A DNA stretch of 64,000 nt from DASUPK01 sp963736305. GTDB taxonomy: Bacteria; Actinomycetota; Thermoleophilia; Solirubrobacterales; 70-9. Of the stretch, positions 25,015 through 33,872 are shown piece by piece. The stretch's first letter is position 1. Each line of letters starts with the position of its first letter. Location: contig CAVTOD010000005.1 in NCBI GenBank assembly GCA_963736305.1, positions 1,054,001 to 1,118,000 on the forward strand, given 5' to 3'. Below the pieces are notes generated by a model. It saw nothing but the letters and a program-made list of their open reading frames with translations, did not search any database and was not told the DNA's origin. Position numbers and translations under genes: made by a program.

Positions 25015-25992
25015 TCAGGCGATGCCGAGCACGCGCCGCGCGGCCGCGTAGACCTCGTCGGCACCAGGCAGGTAGGCGTCCTCGAGCGCGGGGCTGAGGG
25101 GCACCGGCTCGAAGGGGGCGCCCACCCGCTCGATCGGGGCATCCAGGAAGTCGAAGGCGGCCTCCTGGACCTCGGCCGCGATCTCGGCTCCGAACCCGCC
25201 GTGCTGGACCGCCTCGTGGGCGACGACCAGCCGGTTCGTGCGCCGCACGGACTCCAGCACCGTTTCGAGGTCGAAGGGGACCAGCGTCCGCGGGTCGATC
25301 ACCTCAGCCCCGATCCCGTCGGCCGCGAGGCGCTCGGCCGCGGCCAGCGACTCGCCGACCATCCGGGACAGGGCGACGATCGTGACGTCGGAGCCCTTGC
25401 GGACGACCCGGGCGCTGCCGATCGGCACGGGCTGGGGATCGTCCGGCACCTCCTCCTTGCGGAAGTAGAGGTTCTTGTGCTCGACGAAGACGACCGGGTT
25501 GGGATCGGCGATCGCGCTCCGCAGCAGGCCGGCGGCGTCCGCGGCGTTGCTGGGCATCAGGACCTTCAGGCCCGGGATGTGCGTGAGCCAGGCCTCCAGG
25601 CTCTGGGAGTGCTGGGCGGCGCCGCGGCTGCCGGCGCCTCCCTGGGTGCGCAGCACCATCGGCACGCTCAGCTGCCCCCCGGACATGAAGTGAGCCTTCG
25701 CCGCCGCGTTCACCAGCTGATCCAGGGCCAGGGTCAGGAAGTCGATGAACATGATCTCCAGCACGGGCCGCTTGCCGGACTGGGCGGCGCCGATCGCCAC
25801 GCCGCAGATCGCCGCCTCGCTGATCGGCGTGTTCAGGACGCGCGCGGTACCAAACTCCTCGGCCAGGCCGGCGGTCACCGTGTACGGCCCTCCCTCGGCG
25901 ACGTCCTCTCCGATCACGATCACGTCGCCGTCGTCGCGCATCGCCTCGGCGAGTGTCGCGTTGACCGCCTTGACGAACGTGGTCTGTCCCAT
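25015..25992 (-). CDS. 2-oxoacid dehydrogenase E1 component, beta subunit (pair 1)
   Basis: This 325-residue protein is the beta half of a thiamine-diphosphate E1 (transketolase pyrimidine-binding and C-terminal domains). GEDVAEGGPYTVTAGL near 29-44 and EAAICGVAIGAAQSG mark the conserved start, and IDPRTLVPFD the C-terminal domain. It should form an alpha2beta2 enzyme with the product of the overlapping upstream gene (TGATG junction). It would decarboxylate a 2-oxo acid and pass the acyl group to a lipoyl E2, but no E2 or E3 gene lies in the window. This is the last gene of the operon. Confidence 0.85.
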   Translation of the reverse strand: MGQTTFVKAVNATLAEAMRDDGDVIVIGEDVAEGGPYTVTAGLAEEFGTARVLNTPISEAAICGVAIGAAQSGKRPVLEIMFIDFLTLALDQLVNAAAKAHFMSGGQLSVPMVLRTQGGAGSRGAAQHSQSLEAWLTHIPGLKVLMPSNAADAAGLLRSAIADPNPVVFVEHKNLYFRKEEVPDDPQPVPIGSARVVRKGSDVTIVALSRMVGESLAAAERLAADGIGAEVIDPRTLVPFDLETVLESVRRTNRLVVAHEAVQHGGFGAEIAAEVQEAAFDFLDAPIERVGAPFEPVPLSPALEDAYLPGADEVYAAARRVLGIA

Positions 25993-26996
25993 CAGCCGGC
26001 CTCGGGATCGGCGTAGACGAGTGCGGTCGCGACCTCGGGTGAGGGAAAGGAGCTGGCGCGAGCGAACTCGATGGCGGACTCCACGGCCTGCCTCGCCTCG
26101 GCCTCCACCTCGGCCGCCGCCTCCTCGTCGAACCATCCCGCCTCGGCGGCGGTCCGCTGGAGGCGGAGGATCGGGTCCTTCTGCTGCCACTCCTCGTCGG
26201 CCATCGCCTCGCGGTACTGGCCGGGGTCCCCCTCGTAGTGGCCGCGGAGGCGGTGGGTGAGGCACTCGAGCAGCATCGGGCCCTCGCCCTTGCGAGCCGC
26301 GGCCAGGAAGCCCCCGAAGGTCTCCCAGACCGCGGCGAGATCGTTGCCGTCGATGGTCTCGCGGGGAAGCCCATAGGGTGCGACGACGTCGCTGACCCGC
26401 TCGACCTTCGTGTGCGCCGAGCGAGGGGTGAACTCCGCGAAGCCGTTGTTCTCGCAGACGAGGATCAGCGGCAGGCCCCAGAGGGTCGCGAGGTTGATGG
26501 TCTCGTTGAAGTGGCCGGCCTGCACCGCGCCGTCGCCGAAGAGGACGACTGCGACCTGGTCACCGCCGTCCAGCTGGGCGGCCAGGGCGCTGCCCAGCGC
26601 GATCGGGATGTTGCCGCCGACGACGCCGGTGGCCCCCATCAGTCCGTGCTCGGTGTCCACGAGGTGCATCGACCCGCCGAGCCCCTTGCAGAGGCCGTCC
26701 TCGCGGCCCATCAGCTCGGCCATCACCCGATCGAGCGGTGCCCCGCGCGCGATCGCGTGTCCATGCGCGCGGTGCCCGGAGTACACCGCGTCGTCGTCGC
26801 GGAGCTGGCCGCATACCCCGGCGGCCACGCCCTCCTGGCCCTCGCTCAGGTGGATCAGCCCGTGGACCTCGTCGGCGCGCTTCAGCTGGCCGACCCGGGA
26901 CTCGAAGATCCGGATCCGCCACATCGTCCGCAGCAGCTCGAGGGCGACCTCTCCCTCGAGCGTCGTCTTGGTCTTCGCCTTGGCGATCGGGGACAC
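25992..26996 (-). CDS. 2-oxoacid dehydrogenase E1 component, alpha subunit (pair 1)
   Basis: This 334-residue E1 alpha has the thiamine-diphosphate motif GDG (154-156) closing with ENN (182-184). GHRAHGHAIARG is near 74-85 and the phosphorylation-loop-like RLRGHYEGDPGQYR near the C-terminus. The GTG start directly abuts the TAG of the TIM-barrel gene. The size and RxHxH pattern are like acetoin dehydrogenase or bacterial pyruvate/branched-chain E1 alpha. With a second pair at 28329-30357, two oxoacid substrates, or one arylglyoxylate and one aliphatic acid, are possible. Confidence 0.85.
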   Translation of the reverse strand: MSPIAKAKTKTTLEGEVALELLRTMWRIRIFESRVGQLKRADEVHGLIHLSEGQEGVAAGVCGQLRDDDAVYSGHRAHGHAIARGAPLDRVMAELMGREDGLCKGLGGSMHLVDTEHGLMGATGVVGGNIPIALGSALAAQLDGGDQVAVVLFGDGAVQAGHFNETINLATLWGLPLILVCENNGFAEFTPRSAHTKVERVSDVVAPYGLPRETIDGNDLAAVWETFGGFLAAARKGEGPMLLECLTHRLRGHYEGDPGQYREAMADEEWQQKDPILRLQRTAAEAGWFDEEAAAEVEAEARQAVESAIEFARASSFPSPEVATALVYADPEAG

Positions 26997-27881
26997 CTAC
27001 GCGGCGACCGGCTGGAACTGGGACATCGTCGCCTCGAACGCGTGCCGGTACATCTGGTCGATCGGCTCGGCGCGCAAATCGTCCGAGAGGACCTCGATTC
27101 CCCAGGCGTCGTCGTAGCCCATCTCCTGGGCCGCCTTGATGTACCCGCGGATGTCGAACTCGCCCTCGCCGGGCAGCTTCCGGAACCGGGTCGTCTCCTC
27201 GATCCGGTCCTCCATCCACTCGTGCTTTCCGTCGCTGAGCTCCACCCAGGTCAGGTTTTCGAGCGGGATCCGCTTCAGGTCCTCCGGCGCGATCCCGAGC
27301 TTCGACATGTGCCAGGTGTCGATCACCAGCCCGCCGTTCTTGGCGCCGGCCCCCTCGACCACCTCCAGCGCGGCGTCCAGGTTGTCGACGTTCACGTCGA
27401 AGGGCATGAACTCGTATGCGATCACCGCGTCGGTCAGATCAGCGGCGTGGGCGCAAAGCTCGGCGTAGCGCTCGGTGAGCTTGGGAAGCTCGCAGGGGAC
27501 GCCGGGGATGTTCCCGACCTTGACGTGGTGTGCGCCGAGCGTCCCGGCCGCCTCCAGCAGCAGGTCTCGCAGCTCGTCCGACTCCCTGCGGCCCTCGGTG
27601 CCCTCGTCCTCGAAGAACCCCCAGATGAACTCCAGCTCCAGGTACTTCAGCCCGTTGTCGTCGAGCAGCTGCTTGATCTCTTCGAGGGCCCGGCTCTCTT
27701 TTTGGTGGACGAGGTCGGCGTGCCAGATGCCGATCCCCTTCATCCCGGTCTTGGCCGCCTCGGCGCAGCGCTCGCCGAAGTCGAAGTTGCTCCATTCCTG
27801 GCCCTCGTGCGGCTGGGTTGGGCCCGCCGTCGTCCAGTACGCGCCCACCAGCTCGACGCCGTTGTCAGTGGCCATGCTCAC
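26997..27881 (-). CDS. Sugar-phosphate isomerase/epimerase-like TIM-barrel protein
   Basis: This 294-residue xylose-isomerase-like TIM barrel has likely metal ligands in YEFMPFD (Glu), VIDTWHMS (Asp, His) and GIEVLSDD (Glu). The family includes sugar isomerases, myo-inosose dehydratase and 3-dehydroshikimate dehydratase. A VOC gene lies directly upstream with a GTGA overlap; in the QuiC type of dehydroshikimate dehydratase these two folds are fused. The GTG at 27881 and the ATG at 27875 are both possible starts after AAGGAGGA. The reaction is not determined. Confidence 0.72.
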   Translation of the reverse strand: MSMATDNGVELVGAYWTTAGPTQPHEGQEWSNFDFGERCAEAAKTGMKGIGIWHADLVHQKESRALEEIKQLLDDNGLKYLELEFIWGFFEDEGTEGRRESDELRDLLLEAAGTLGAHHVKVGNIPGVPCELPKLTERYAELCAHAADLTDAVIAYEFMPFDVNVDNLDAALEVVEGAGAKNGGLVIDTWHMSKLGIAPEDLKRIPLENLTWVELSDGKHEWMEDRIEETTRFRKLPGEGEFDIRGYIKAAQEMGYDDAWGIEVLSDDLRAEPIDQMYRHAFEATMSQFQPVAA

Positions 27882-28306
27882 TCCTCCTTGCCGGTGCCCT
27901 CAACGGGCATCACGTTGATTTCGATCTTGACCCCGTTCGGGTCTTCGAAGAACAGCTGGCGCATCCCGATCTCCGGCACCGTGTTCCGCTTCGCCTTGAC
28001 CCCCAGGCGCTCCAGTCGCGCCACGGCCTCGTCATGGTCGTCGCCCGAGAAGGCCAGATGGTCGAGGGCGCCGGTGCCCTCAGCGGGCGGTGATGCCGGG
28101 ATGCCGGTCGTCGCGGAATGCGCCGTGTAGGCCTCACGATCCGCGACGTGCACGCACGGGACCCCGGAGGCGTAGAGCCAGTAGCCAGGGAACTCCAGCG
28201 GCGGGCGGTCGCCCACCTCCAGGCCGAGCGCGTCCCGGTAGAAGTCGCGCGTCCCGTCGATGTCCCCGGTCAACACGAGGACGTGCTCGAGCTTTCTCAG
28301 CGGCAT
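27878..28306 (-). CDS. VOC-family (glyoxalase/dioxygenase fold) protein
   Basis: This 142-residue protein has two beta-alpha-beta-beta-beta modules. LEHVLVLTGDIDGTRDFY is at the start, GALDHLAFSGDD in the middle and FFEDPNGVKIEINV at the end, giving a plausible His-His-Glu metal site. It could be an isomerase or a small dioxygenase. It is coupled to the downstream TIM-barrel gene by a 4-base overlap and lies 22 bases after the E1 beta of pair 2. Confidence 0.75.
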   Translation of the reverse strand: MPLRKLEHVLVLTGDIDGTRDFYRDALGLEVGDRPPLEFPGYWLYASGVPCVHVADREAYTAHSATTGIPASPPAEGTGALDHLAFSGDDHDEAVARLERLGVKAKRNTVPEIGMRQLFFEDPNGVKIEINVMPVEGTGKEE

Positions 28307-28328
28307 CTGGACACCGCCGCCTCGCGGA

Positions 28329-29321
28329 CTACGCCGCCGCTGCGGGCACTTCGCCGACGATCTGCCTCGCCGCCGAGACGAGCTTCTCGGCGTCCGGGGC
28401 GATGTAGCCCTCCTGCACCTGGTTTGCCGCGACCGGCGCGTCCATCCGCGCCACGCGGGCGACCGGCGCCTTCAGCGAGTCGAGCGCCTTCTCGCTGACC
28501 ATGGCCGAGATCTCGGAGGCGACGCCGCAGTGCATTCGGCCCTCGTCGGCGACGATCAGCCTGCCGGTCTTTGCGACCGAGTCGAGGATCGTCTGCTCGT
28601 CGAGGGGGACAAGGGTGCGGAGGTCGACCACCTCGGCGTTGATGCCCTCGCCGGCCAGCTCGTCGGCCGCGCCGAGCGCCACCGAGGTCATCATCGAGCA
28701 GGCGACGATCGTCACCGCGTCGCCCTCGCGCTTGACGTCTGCCTGTCCGAAGGGGATCTCGAAGTCGCCGTCGGGGACGTCGTCCTCGGCCCCGTATCCG
28801 AAAGCATGGGTGAGCACGATCGTCGGGTTGTCCGACTTGATTGCGGTCGTCAGGAGCCCCTTGACCTCCTTGGCCCCCGATGGTGCGGCGATCTCGATGC
28901 CGGGCAGGTTCCAGTACATGCCGAAGGGACTCTCCGAGTGCTGCGCGCCGCCACCGTGCAGGAGCCCGTGGCTGATGTGCAGCGTGACCGGGACGCCGAT
29001 CGTTCCGCCCGATGACGTGCGAGCCGTCGAGATCTCGTTGGCGATCGAGGAGATCGCCGGATAGGTGAATGAGGCCAGCCCGAGGTGGGCGAACATCCGG
29101 TGCCCGCACATCGCCGCCCCTGCGGCCATCGCCGTGTAGGCCGCCTCGGAGCAGGGCGGGAAGAGGATCCGATCCCCATAGCGCTTCTGGAAGGGCTCGA
29201 ACTGCATGCCCTCCGGGCCGATCCCGAGGACCTCGTTGCCCATCACCACGAAGTTCGGGTCCTCGTCCATGAACCTGCTCAGCACATCGAGCATCGCGTC
29301 GGCGTAGTTCTTGGTCGGCAT
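28329..29321 (-). CDS. 2-oxoacid dehydrogenase E1 component, beta subunit (pair 2)
   Basis: This 330-residue E1 beta has FPPCSEAAYTAMAAGAAMCG in place of the usual EAAI-GAAIG block and VVDLRTLVPLDEQTI in the C-terminal domain. It is clearly diverged from the pair-1 copy, so the duplication is old or the pairs were recruited separately. GGAGGATCC precedes the ATG, and E1 alpha of pair 2 ends 10 bases upstream. See the pair-1 entries for the missing E2/E3. Confidence 0.83.
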   Translation of the reverse strand: MPTKNYADAMLDVLSRFMDEDPNFVVMGNEVLGIGPEGMQFEPFQKRYGDRILFPPCSEAAYTAMAAGAAMCGHRMFAHLGLASFTYPAISSIANEISTARTSSGGTIGVPVTLHISHGLLHGGGAQHSESPFGMYWNLPGIEIAAPSGAKEVKGLLTTAIKSDNPTIVLTHAFGYGAEDDVPDGDFEIPFGQADVKREGDAVTIVACSMMTSVALGAADELAGEGINAEVVDLRTLVPLDEQTILDSVAKTGRLIVADEGRMHCGVASEISAMVSEKALDSLKAPVARVARMDAPVAANQVQEGYIAPDAEKLVSAARQIVGEVPAAAA

Positions 29322-29331
29322 CGGATCCTCC

Positions 29332-30357
29332 TTAGACGAAGACGTGTTCGAGGGCGGACTCGGGAGTGGGGCGGGCGCTCTCCAGGGCGAAATCGCGCGC
29401 CTCCGCGATCCGCTTCGTCTCCCGCTCGTCCATCTCGGCGAGCTGGTCCTGGCTCACCTCTTCGGCCGCGAGCAGCTTCCGGGCGTAGATCAGGACCGGA
29501 TCGTGGTCGCGGTACCAGTCCTCGTGGTCGCCGGAGATCTTCGAGTCATCCCAGGCCATCGAGATGTCGAGTTCGCCGGTGGTCAGCTCGGGCCAGAGCG
29601 GCTGGCTGCCGGCCCAGCGCTCGGTGACCGCATGAAGGAAGTACGGGCCCTTGCGAGCTCGGCAGTGCTCGACGGCCTTCGCCGCGAGCTCGTTGACGGC
29701 CTCCAGGTCCCGGCCGTCGACGGTCTCGACCGGGATCCCGAAAGTCTTCGGGATCGTGGTCAGGTCCTTGACGGCGGAGACCGAGGTCGGGAAGCCGCCG
29801 CCGGCCGAGCCGAGCGCGCCCGCGCTGTTGTTCTCGCAGACGAAGAGCACCGGCAGCTCGTAGAGGGCCGCCAGGTTGAGCGACTCGTAGGCGATTCCCT
29901 CCTCGAGCGCTCCGTCGCCGAACAGCCCCACCGCGATCGCGTCTCCACCCTCCTGCTTGAGGGCGAACCCGGCGCCGTTGGCGAGCGAGATGCTGCCGCC
30001 GACGATCGAGGAGGTCGAGATGAAGCCAAGGTCCGGATCGCTCATGTGCAGCGTGCCGCCGGCGCCCTTGTTGAGGCCGGTCTCGCGCCCGAGGATCTCC
30101 GCGAGGGCCTCCTTCGGGTCGGATCCCCGGGCGAGGATGTGCCCGTGGTTGCGGTGATGCGTGGCGAGCTTGTCGTCCGGGCCGAGCGCCTCCATCAGGC
30201 CCACCCCGGTCGACTCCTGGCCGATGTAGAGGTGGAAGTGGGTCATGAAGGCGTGGTCGTCGTGGAAGAGCTTGTCCACGGCCTCCTCGAAGTGGCGGAT
30301 GGTCAGCATTCGCTCGAGGGCGCGCGTCCGGCGCTCCGCATCCCAGGTCTCGGTCAT
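29332..30357 (-). CDS. 2-oxoacid dehydrogenase E1 component, alpha subunit (pair 2)
   Basis: This 341-residue E1 alpha has the thiamine-diphosphate site in GLFGDGALEEG (GDG at 147-149) and VCENN (173-177), with HHRNHGHILARG at 67-78. It pairs with the next gene. Its start overlaps the ABC-transporter ATPase stop by 4 bases, so import and this enzyme are expressed together. The imported solute may therefore be, or be converted to, the 2-oxo acid; this is inference. Confidence 0.83.
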   Translation of the reverse strand: MTETWDAERRTRALERMLTIRHFEEAVDKLFHDDHAFMTHFHLYIGQESTGVGLMEALGPDDKLATHHRNHGHILARGSDPKEALAEILGRETGLNKGAGGTLHMSDPDLGFISTSSIVGGSISLANGAGFALKQEGGDAIAVGLFGDGALEEGIAYESLNLAALYELPVLFVCENNSAGALGSAGGGFPTSVSAVKDLTTIPKTFGIPVETVDGRDLEAVNELAAKAVEHCRARKGPYFLHAVTERWAGSQPLWPELTTGELDISMAWDDSKISGDHEDWYRDHDPVLIYARKLLAAEEVSQDQLAEMDERETKRIAEARDFALESARPTPESALEHVFV

Positions 30358-31151
30358 TTCTTCCCCTCATCTCCGTTGGTGGTGCTGGCGCTGCTCAGGT
30401 AGGCCGACTGGAGCAGCTCGGGCTTCCTCTTCAGCTCGCTCGCGGTGCCCGAGAACTCGATCTTCCCGTGGCCCATCACGTAGGCCTCGTTCGCCATTCC
30501 CAGCGCGATCGTGGCGAACTGCTCGATCAGCAGCACGCCGATGCCCTCCTTCGCCAGCTTCTCGATCGTGGGGATCAGCCGCTTGACGACGACCGGCGCG
30601 AGGCCCAGCGAGAGCTCGTCGATGAGCACGAACTTGGGCTTCGAAACGAGCGCCTGCGCAAGCACGAGCATCTGCTGCTCGCCGCCGGAGAGCGATCGCG
30701 ACTTGGTGTTGAGCCGGGGCTGGAGCTCGGGGAACATCTCGAGCGCGTACTTCAGGCCCTCCTCGGCGCCGCCCCGGGGAAGCGAGTAGGTCGCCACCCG
30801 CAGGTTGTCCTCGACGGTGAGGTCCGAGAGCAGCCGACGGCCCTCCGGCACCACGGCGACCCCGGCTGCCCGGATCTTCTCGGGCCGGATCCCGCTCAGG
30901 TCGGTGCCGTTCAGCCTCACCGAGCCGGACTCGGGGCGCAGGACCCCGCTGACGGCGAGGACGAGGCTCGACTTGCCGGCGCCGTTGGGGCCCAGCAGCG
31001 CGGTCACTTCGCCGGGATCGATGCGCAGCGAGACGTCGCGGACCACGGGCCGGCCGCCGCGCGCGACGGTCAGCTTCTCGAGGGTGAGCACGTCGCCCTT
31101 CTTGCCGGCGGCGGGCTTTTCAGCAGTTTGCTTCTGGGCGGTCGGGCTCAA
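30354..31151 (-). CDS. Branched-chain amino-acid-type ABC transporter ATPase (LivF family)
   Basis: This 265-residue ATPase has Walker A GPNGAGKSS (54-62), the signature SLSGGEQQM, and a Walker B ending in LIDELSLGLAP, all intact. It is one of two ATPases of a HAAT-type importer. The called TTG start overlaps the LivG stop (TTGA). The first 20 residues are low-complexity, and a GTG at 31091 after AAGGGCGAC would remove them, so the start is uncertain. Confidence 0.85.
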   Translation of the reverse strand: MSPTAQKQTAEKPAAGKKGDVLTLEKLTVARGGRPVVRDVSLRIDPGEVTALLGPNGAGKSSLVLAVSGVLRPESGSVRLNGTDLSGIRPEKIRAAGVAVVPEGRRLLSDLTVEDNLRVATYSLPRGGAEEGLKYALEMFPELQPRLNTKSRSLSGGEQQMLVLAQALVSKPKFVLIDELSLGLAPVVVKRLIPTIEKLAKEGIGVLLIEQFATIALGMANEAYVMGHGKIEFSGTASELKRKPELLQSAYLSSASTTNGDEGKK

Positions 31152-31867
31152 ATCTCCTCCGCCCCGAGGTAGGCGCGGATCACGTGCTCGTCGCGCAGGA
31201 CCTCGTCGGTCGGTCCGGACGCGATCAGCTTTCCGAAGTCGAGCACGGCGGTGAGCTCGCAGCAGGAGGAGACGAGGTTCATGTCGTGATCGACCAGGAT
31301 CACAAGGGCTCCGATCTCCTCGGGGATCCTGCGGATCACGCCGCCCATGTGCTCGGTCTCCTCGTCGGGAAGGCCGGCGGCCGGCTCGTCCAGGAGCACG
31401 GCGCGGGGCTTGCCGACCACGGCGCGAGCGATTTCGATTAGGCGCCGCTCACGCGCGCCGAGGGTCCCCACCTTCGCGTTGGGATCCCGGTCGCCGAGCC
31501 CGACGAACTCGAGGGACCCGAGCACGTCATCGCGGCGGGACGTGCCGCCGTTGTTGCTTGAGTGCTCCTCGACCATGGCGACGTTGTCGTAGAGCGAGAG
31601 CTCCTCGATCGCCTGCTCGGTCTGGAAGGTGCGCCGCAGACCCCAGCGTGCGCGACGGAAGTCGGTCATCGCCAGCAGGTTCTCGTCGAACGCCGTGACC
31701 GTTCCGCCCGATGGCTTCACGAAGCCGCTGAGGACGTTGAAGAAGGTGGTCTTACCCGCGCCGTTGGGACCGATCAGGCCGCAGGTCCCGCCAGGGAAGG
31801 TCACCGTCATCTGGTCGATCGGCTTGACCCCGCCGAATCGCACCTCGAGGTTCTCGACCTTGATCAC
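31148..31867 (-). CDS. Branched-chain amino-acid-type ABC transporter ATPase (LivG family)
   Basis: This 239-residue ATPase has Walker A GPNGAGKT (33-40) and Walker B LLDEP (158-162). The ABC signature reads LGARE (136-140) instead of LSGGQ or LSYGQ, a clear departure that may leave one ATP site weak in the LivF-LivG dimer. It is shorter than usual LivG (about 255). The GTG start at 31867 comes from the GTGA overlap with LivM; the longer open frame upstream is a shadow of LivM. Confidence 0.82.
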   Translation of the reverse strand: MIKVENLEVRFGGVKPIDQMTVTFPGGTCGLIGPNGAGKTTFFNVLSGFVKPSGGTVTAFDENLLAMTDFRRARWGLRRTFQTEQAIEELSLYDNVAMVEEHSSNNGGTSRRDDVLGSLEFVGLGDRDPNAKVGTLGARERRLIEIARAVVGKPRAVLLDEPAAGLPDEETEHMGGVIRRIPEEIGALVILVDHDMNLVSSCCELTAVLDFGKLIASGPTDEVLRDEHVIRAYLGAEEI

Positions 31868-32961
31868 TCCGACCCCGCCGTGCCGCCGGCTGCCCGCGCT
31901 CCCGGGCTCCCCACCGCTCGCCAGATCCAGCGCCCGAGCTTCGCCATGTCCTTGGGGAACTGATCGACCAGGCCGGCGGGGGCCGTGGTCAGCACCTGGA
32001 TCACCCCGATGCCGAAGAGGATGGTGAGCAGGTCCGGGGGCAGCCCCCAGTTGTTGAGCAGGGCCGGCAGCAGCTTGATCAGGATGCCCGCCACCACGGC
32101 GCCCCACAGGCTGTAGATGCCGCCCATCAGGACGACCGCGAGCAGCACGATCGAGTCCTGGGTCGGGAACGTGAGGTTGTAGAGCGTTCCCGAGCTCCCG
32201 GCCAGCAGGGCACCCGCGACTCCGGTCATGAAGGAGGCGAGCGCGAAGGCCCACATCTTGTAGAGGCTGATGTTGATCCCCGCGGCGAGTGCGGCCGGCT
32301 CCGACTGCCGAATCGTCGCCCAGGCGCGCCCTGGCTTGCCGCGGACGTGCCAGAGCGCAAGCAGGAACATCAGCGCCGCCCAGATCACGCAGTACCGGAA
32401 GAAGGCGTGGTCGCCCGTGGCGATGCTCGGGCGCCGAATCTCCTGGGCACCAGTCGTCGCATCCGTATGGCCGAGGAAGCCCCCGCCTCCATTCGGGAAG
32501 TCCGTCGCGGAGATCACGACGGTGATCGCGCCGGCGAGCATCAGCGTGATCAGCGCCAGGTAGAGGCCGCTGACGCGCAGGGCGGGCAGGCCGATCAAGG
32601 AGCCCAGGACCATCGTGATCAGCCCGGTCATGATGGTCACGACCGGGAAGGGGAGCCCGGTGGCGAAGAGCAGCCGTGCTCCCACCCAGGCGCCGAGCGC
32701 GAGGACGGCCACCTGGCCCAGGGAAACGAGGCCGACGCGACCCATCAACAGCCCGAGACCGAGGGCGACGATCGTGTAGATGACGACGCTGGTGGATACG
32801 TCGATCCAATAGGCGCTAAGCATCGAGGGCAGGAGCAGGAACACGAATGCGAGCAGGACGGCGATCACCGCCATCCTGATCCGCTCGCCCCTCTCGAGGC
32901 GATTGACCGGCCCCAGGGCCCGATCGAAGAAGCCGGTGGCGGGGATCTCAGCCTCGCCCAT
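31864..32961 (-). CDS. Branched-chain amino-acid-type ABC transporter permease (LivM family)
   Basis: This is a permease of about 365 residues with eight or more hydrophobic segments. The LivM hallmark runs through ALGLGLLMGRVGLVSLGQVA to LALGAWVGA, with a later GGIYSLWGAVVAGI block. The ATG at 32961 is chosen, giving a 14-base overlap with LivH. A GTG at 32994 has no ribosome-binding site and would add 11 polar residues. It forms the channel with LivH. Confidence 0.85.
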   Translation of the reverse strand: MGEAEIPATGFFDRALGPVNRLERGERIRMAVIAVLLAFVFLLLPSMLSAYWIDVSTSVVIYTIVALGLGLLMGRVGLVSLGQVAVLALGAWVGARLLFATGLPFPVVTIMTGLITMVLGSLIGLPALRVSGLYLALITLMLAGAITVVISATDFPNGGGGFLGHTDATTGAQEIRRPSIATGDHAFFRYCVIWAALMFLLALWHVRGKPGRAWATIRQSEPAALAAGINISLYKMWAFALASFMTGVAGALLAGSSGTLYNLTFPTQDSIVLLAVVLMGGIYSLWGAVVAGILIKLLPALLNNWGLPPDLLTILFGIGVIQVLTTAPAGLVDQFPKDMAKLGRWIWRAVGSPGARAAGGTAGSE

Positions 32962-33850
32962 TGCCAAGCCCGGTTCCGGTGAACGAGATCTCACGCTTAC
33001 GGGAAATGATCAGCAACGCGACGGTGGCGAGCACGAACGGCGCCATGTTGCGGTACTCGGCGATCGAGGTGATCGGCGTCGCCAGGGCGCTGACCAGCCC
33101 GACGCCGAGCGCAGCGAAGAATGTGATGACCAGCGACCGCAGCTGCGCGATCAGCGCGGCCGCCAGCGATGAGATCACCAGGAAGGTCAGGCTGACCGCG
33201 TCGAGGCCGACCAGGTCCGAGAGCAGCAGGCCGGAGATCCCGGAGAGCAATCCGGAAACGAGCCAGGCCTGCGCTTCGACCCATCTCACCGGAACGCCCA
33301 GCGTGGCGGTGATCTCGCGATCGTTCGCGAGCCCACGCATCGCAGTTCCGAGCTTCGTGTATTTGAGGAATGCCGCCGTCCCGAAGACGACGAACACTCC
33401 CAGGACGAAGGAGACCACTTGCGTCCAGGTGACGCCCACCGTGCCTATATCGAAGGCATGAGTAGAGGTCGGCAGCACCTGCGAGCGAGCCTTGTCGCTC
33501 CAGATCCACGACATGGTGCCGAGCAGGATCAAGGCCAGCCCCAGCGTCGCGGTCGCCTTCACCAGCGCGTCGCGCTTGGCGAGGGCCGGCCCAAGGACGA
33601 CGCCGTAGGCCAGCGTCACCACGGCACAGAAGAGAACCGCGATTCCGTAGGCGGGCCACTCAGGCCAGAGGGAGTTGTTGATCAGGTCCCACGAGATCAG
33701 GGCGCCCATCGCCCCGACCGCTCCGAAAGCCAGGTTCAAGACTCCCGTGGTCCGATAGAGAACCACCATCCCGGCCCCCGACAGGGCGTACACCCCGCCG
33801 AGGGCCAGGCCGGTGACGATGAAGGGCTGGAAGTCGGCCCAGCTGGGCAT
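32948..33850 (-). CDS. Branched-chain amino-acid-type ABC transporter permease (LivH family)
   Basis: This 300-residue permease has eight or so membrane segments. The LivH start pattern is a GLALGGVYALSGAGMVVLYR stretch followed by TGVLNLAFGAVGAMGA. It lies 22 bases after the binding-protein gene. Together with LivM, LivG, LivF and the lipoprotein it makes a complete HAAT importer. Confidence 0.87.
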   Translation of the reverse strand: MPSWADFQPFIVTGLALGGVYALSGAGMVVLYRTTGVLNLAFGAVGAMGALISWDLINNSLWPEWPAYGIAVLFCAVVTLAYGVVLGPALAKRDALVKATATLGLALILLGTMSWIWSDKARSQVLPTSTHAFDIGTVGVTWTQVVSFVLGVFVVFGTAAFLKYTKLGTAMRGLANDREITATLGVPVRWVEAQAWLVSGLLSGISGLLLSDLVGLDAVSLTFLVISSLAAALIAQLRSLVITFFAALGVGLVSALATPITSIAEYRNMAPFVLATVALLIISRKREISFTGTGLGNGRG

Positions 33851-33872
33851 CTATTGACTCACAGCCCCCTTA

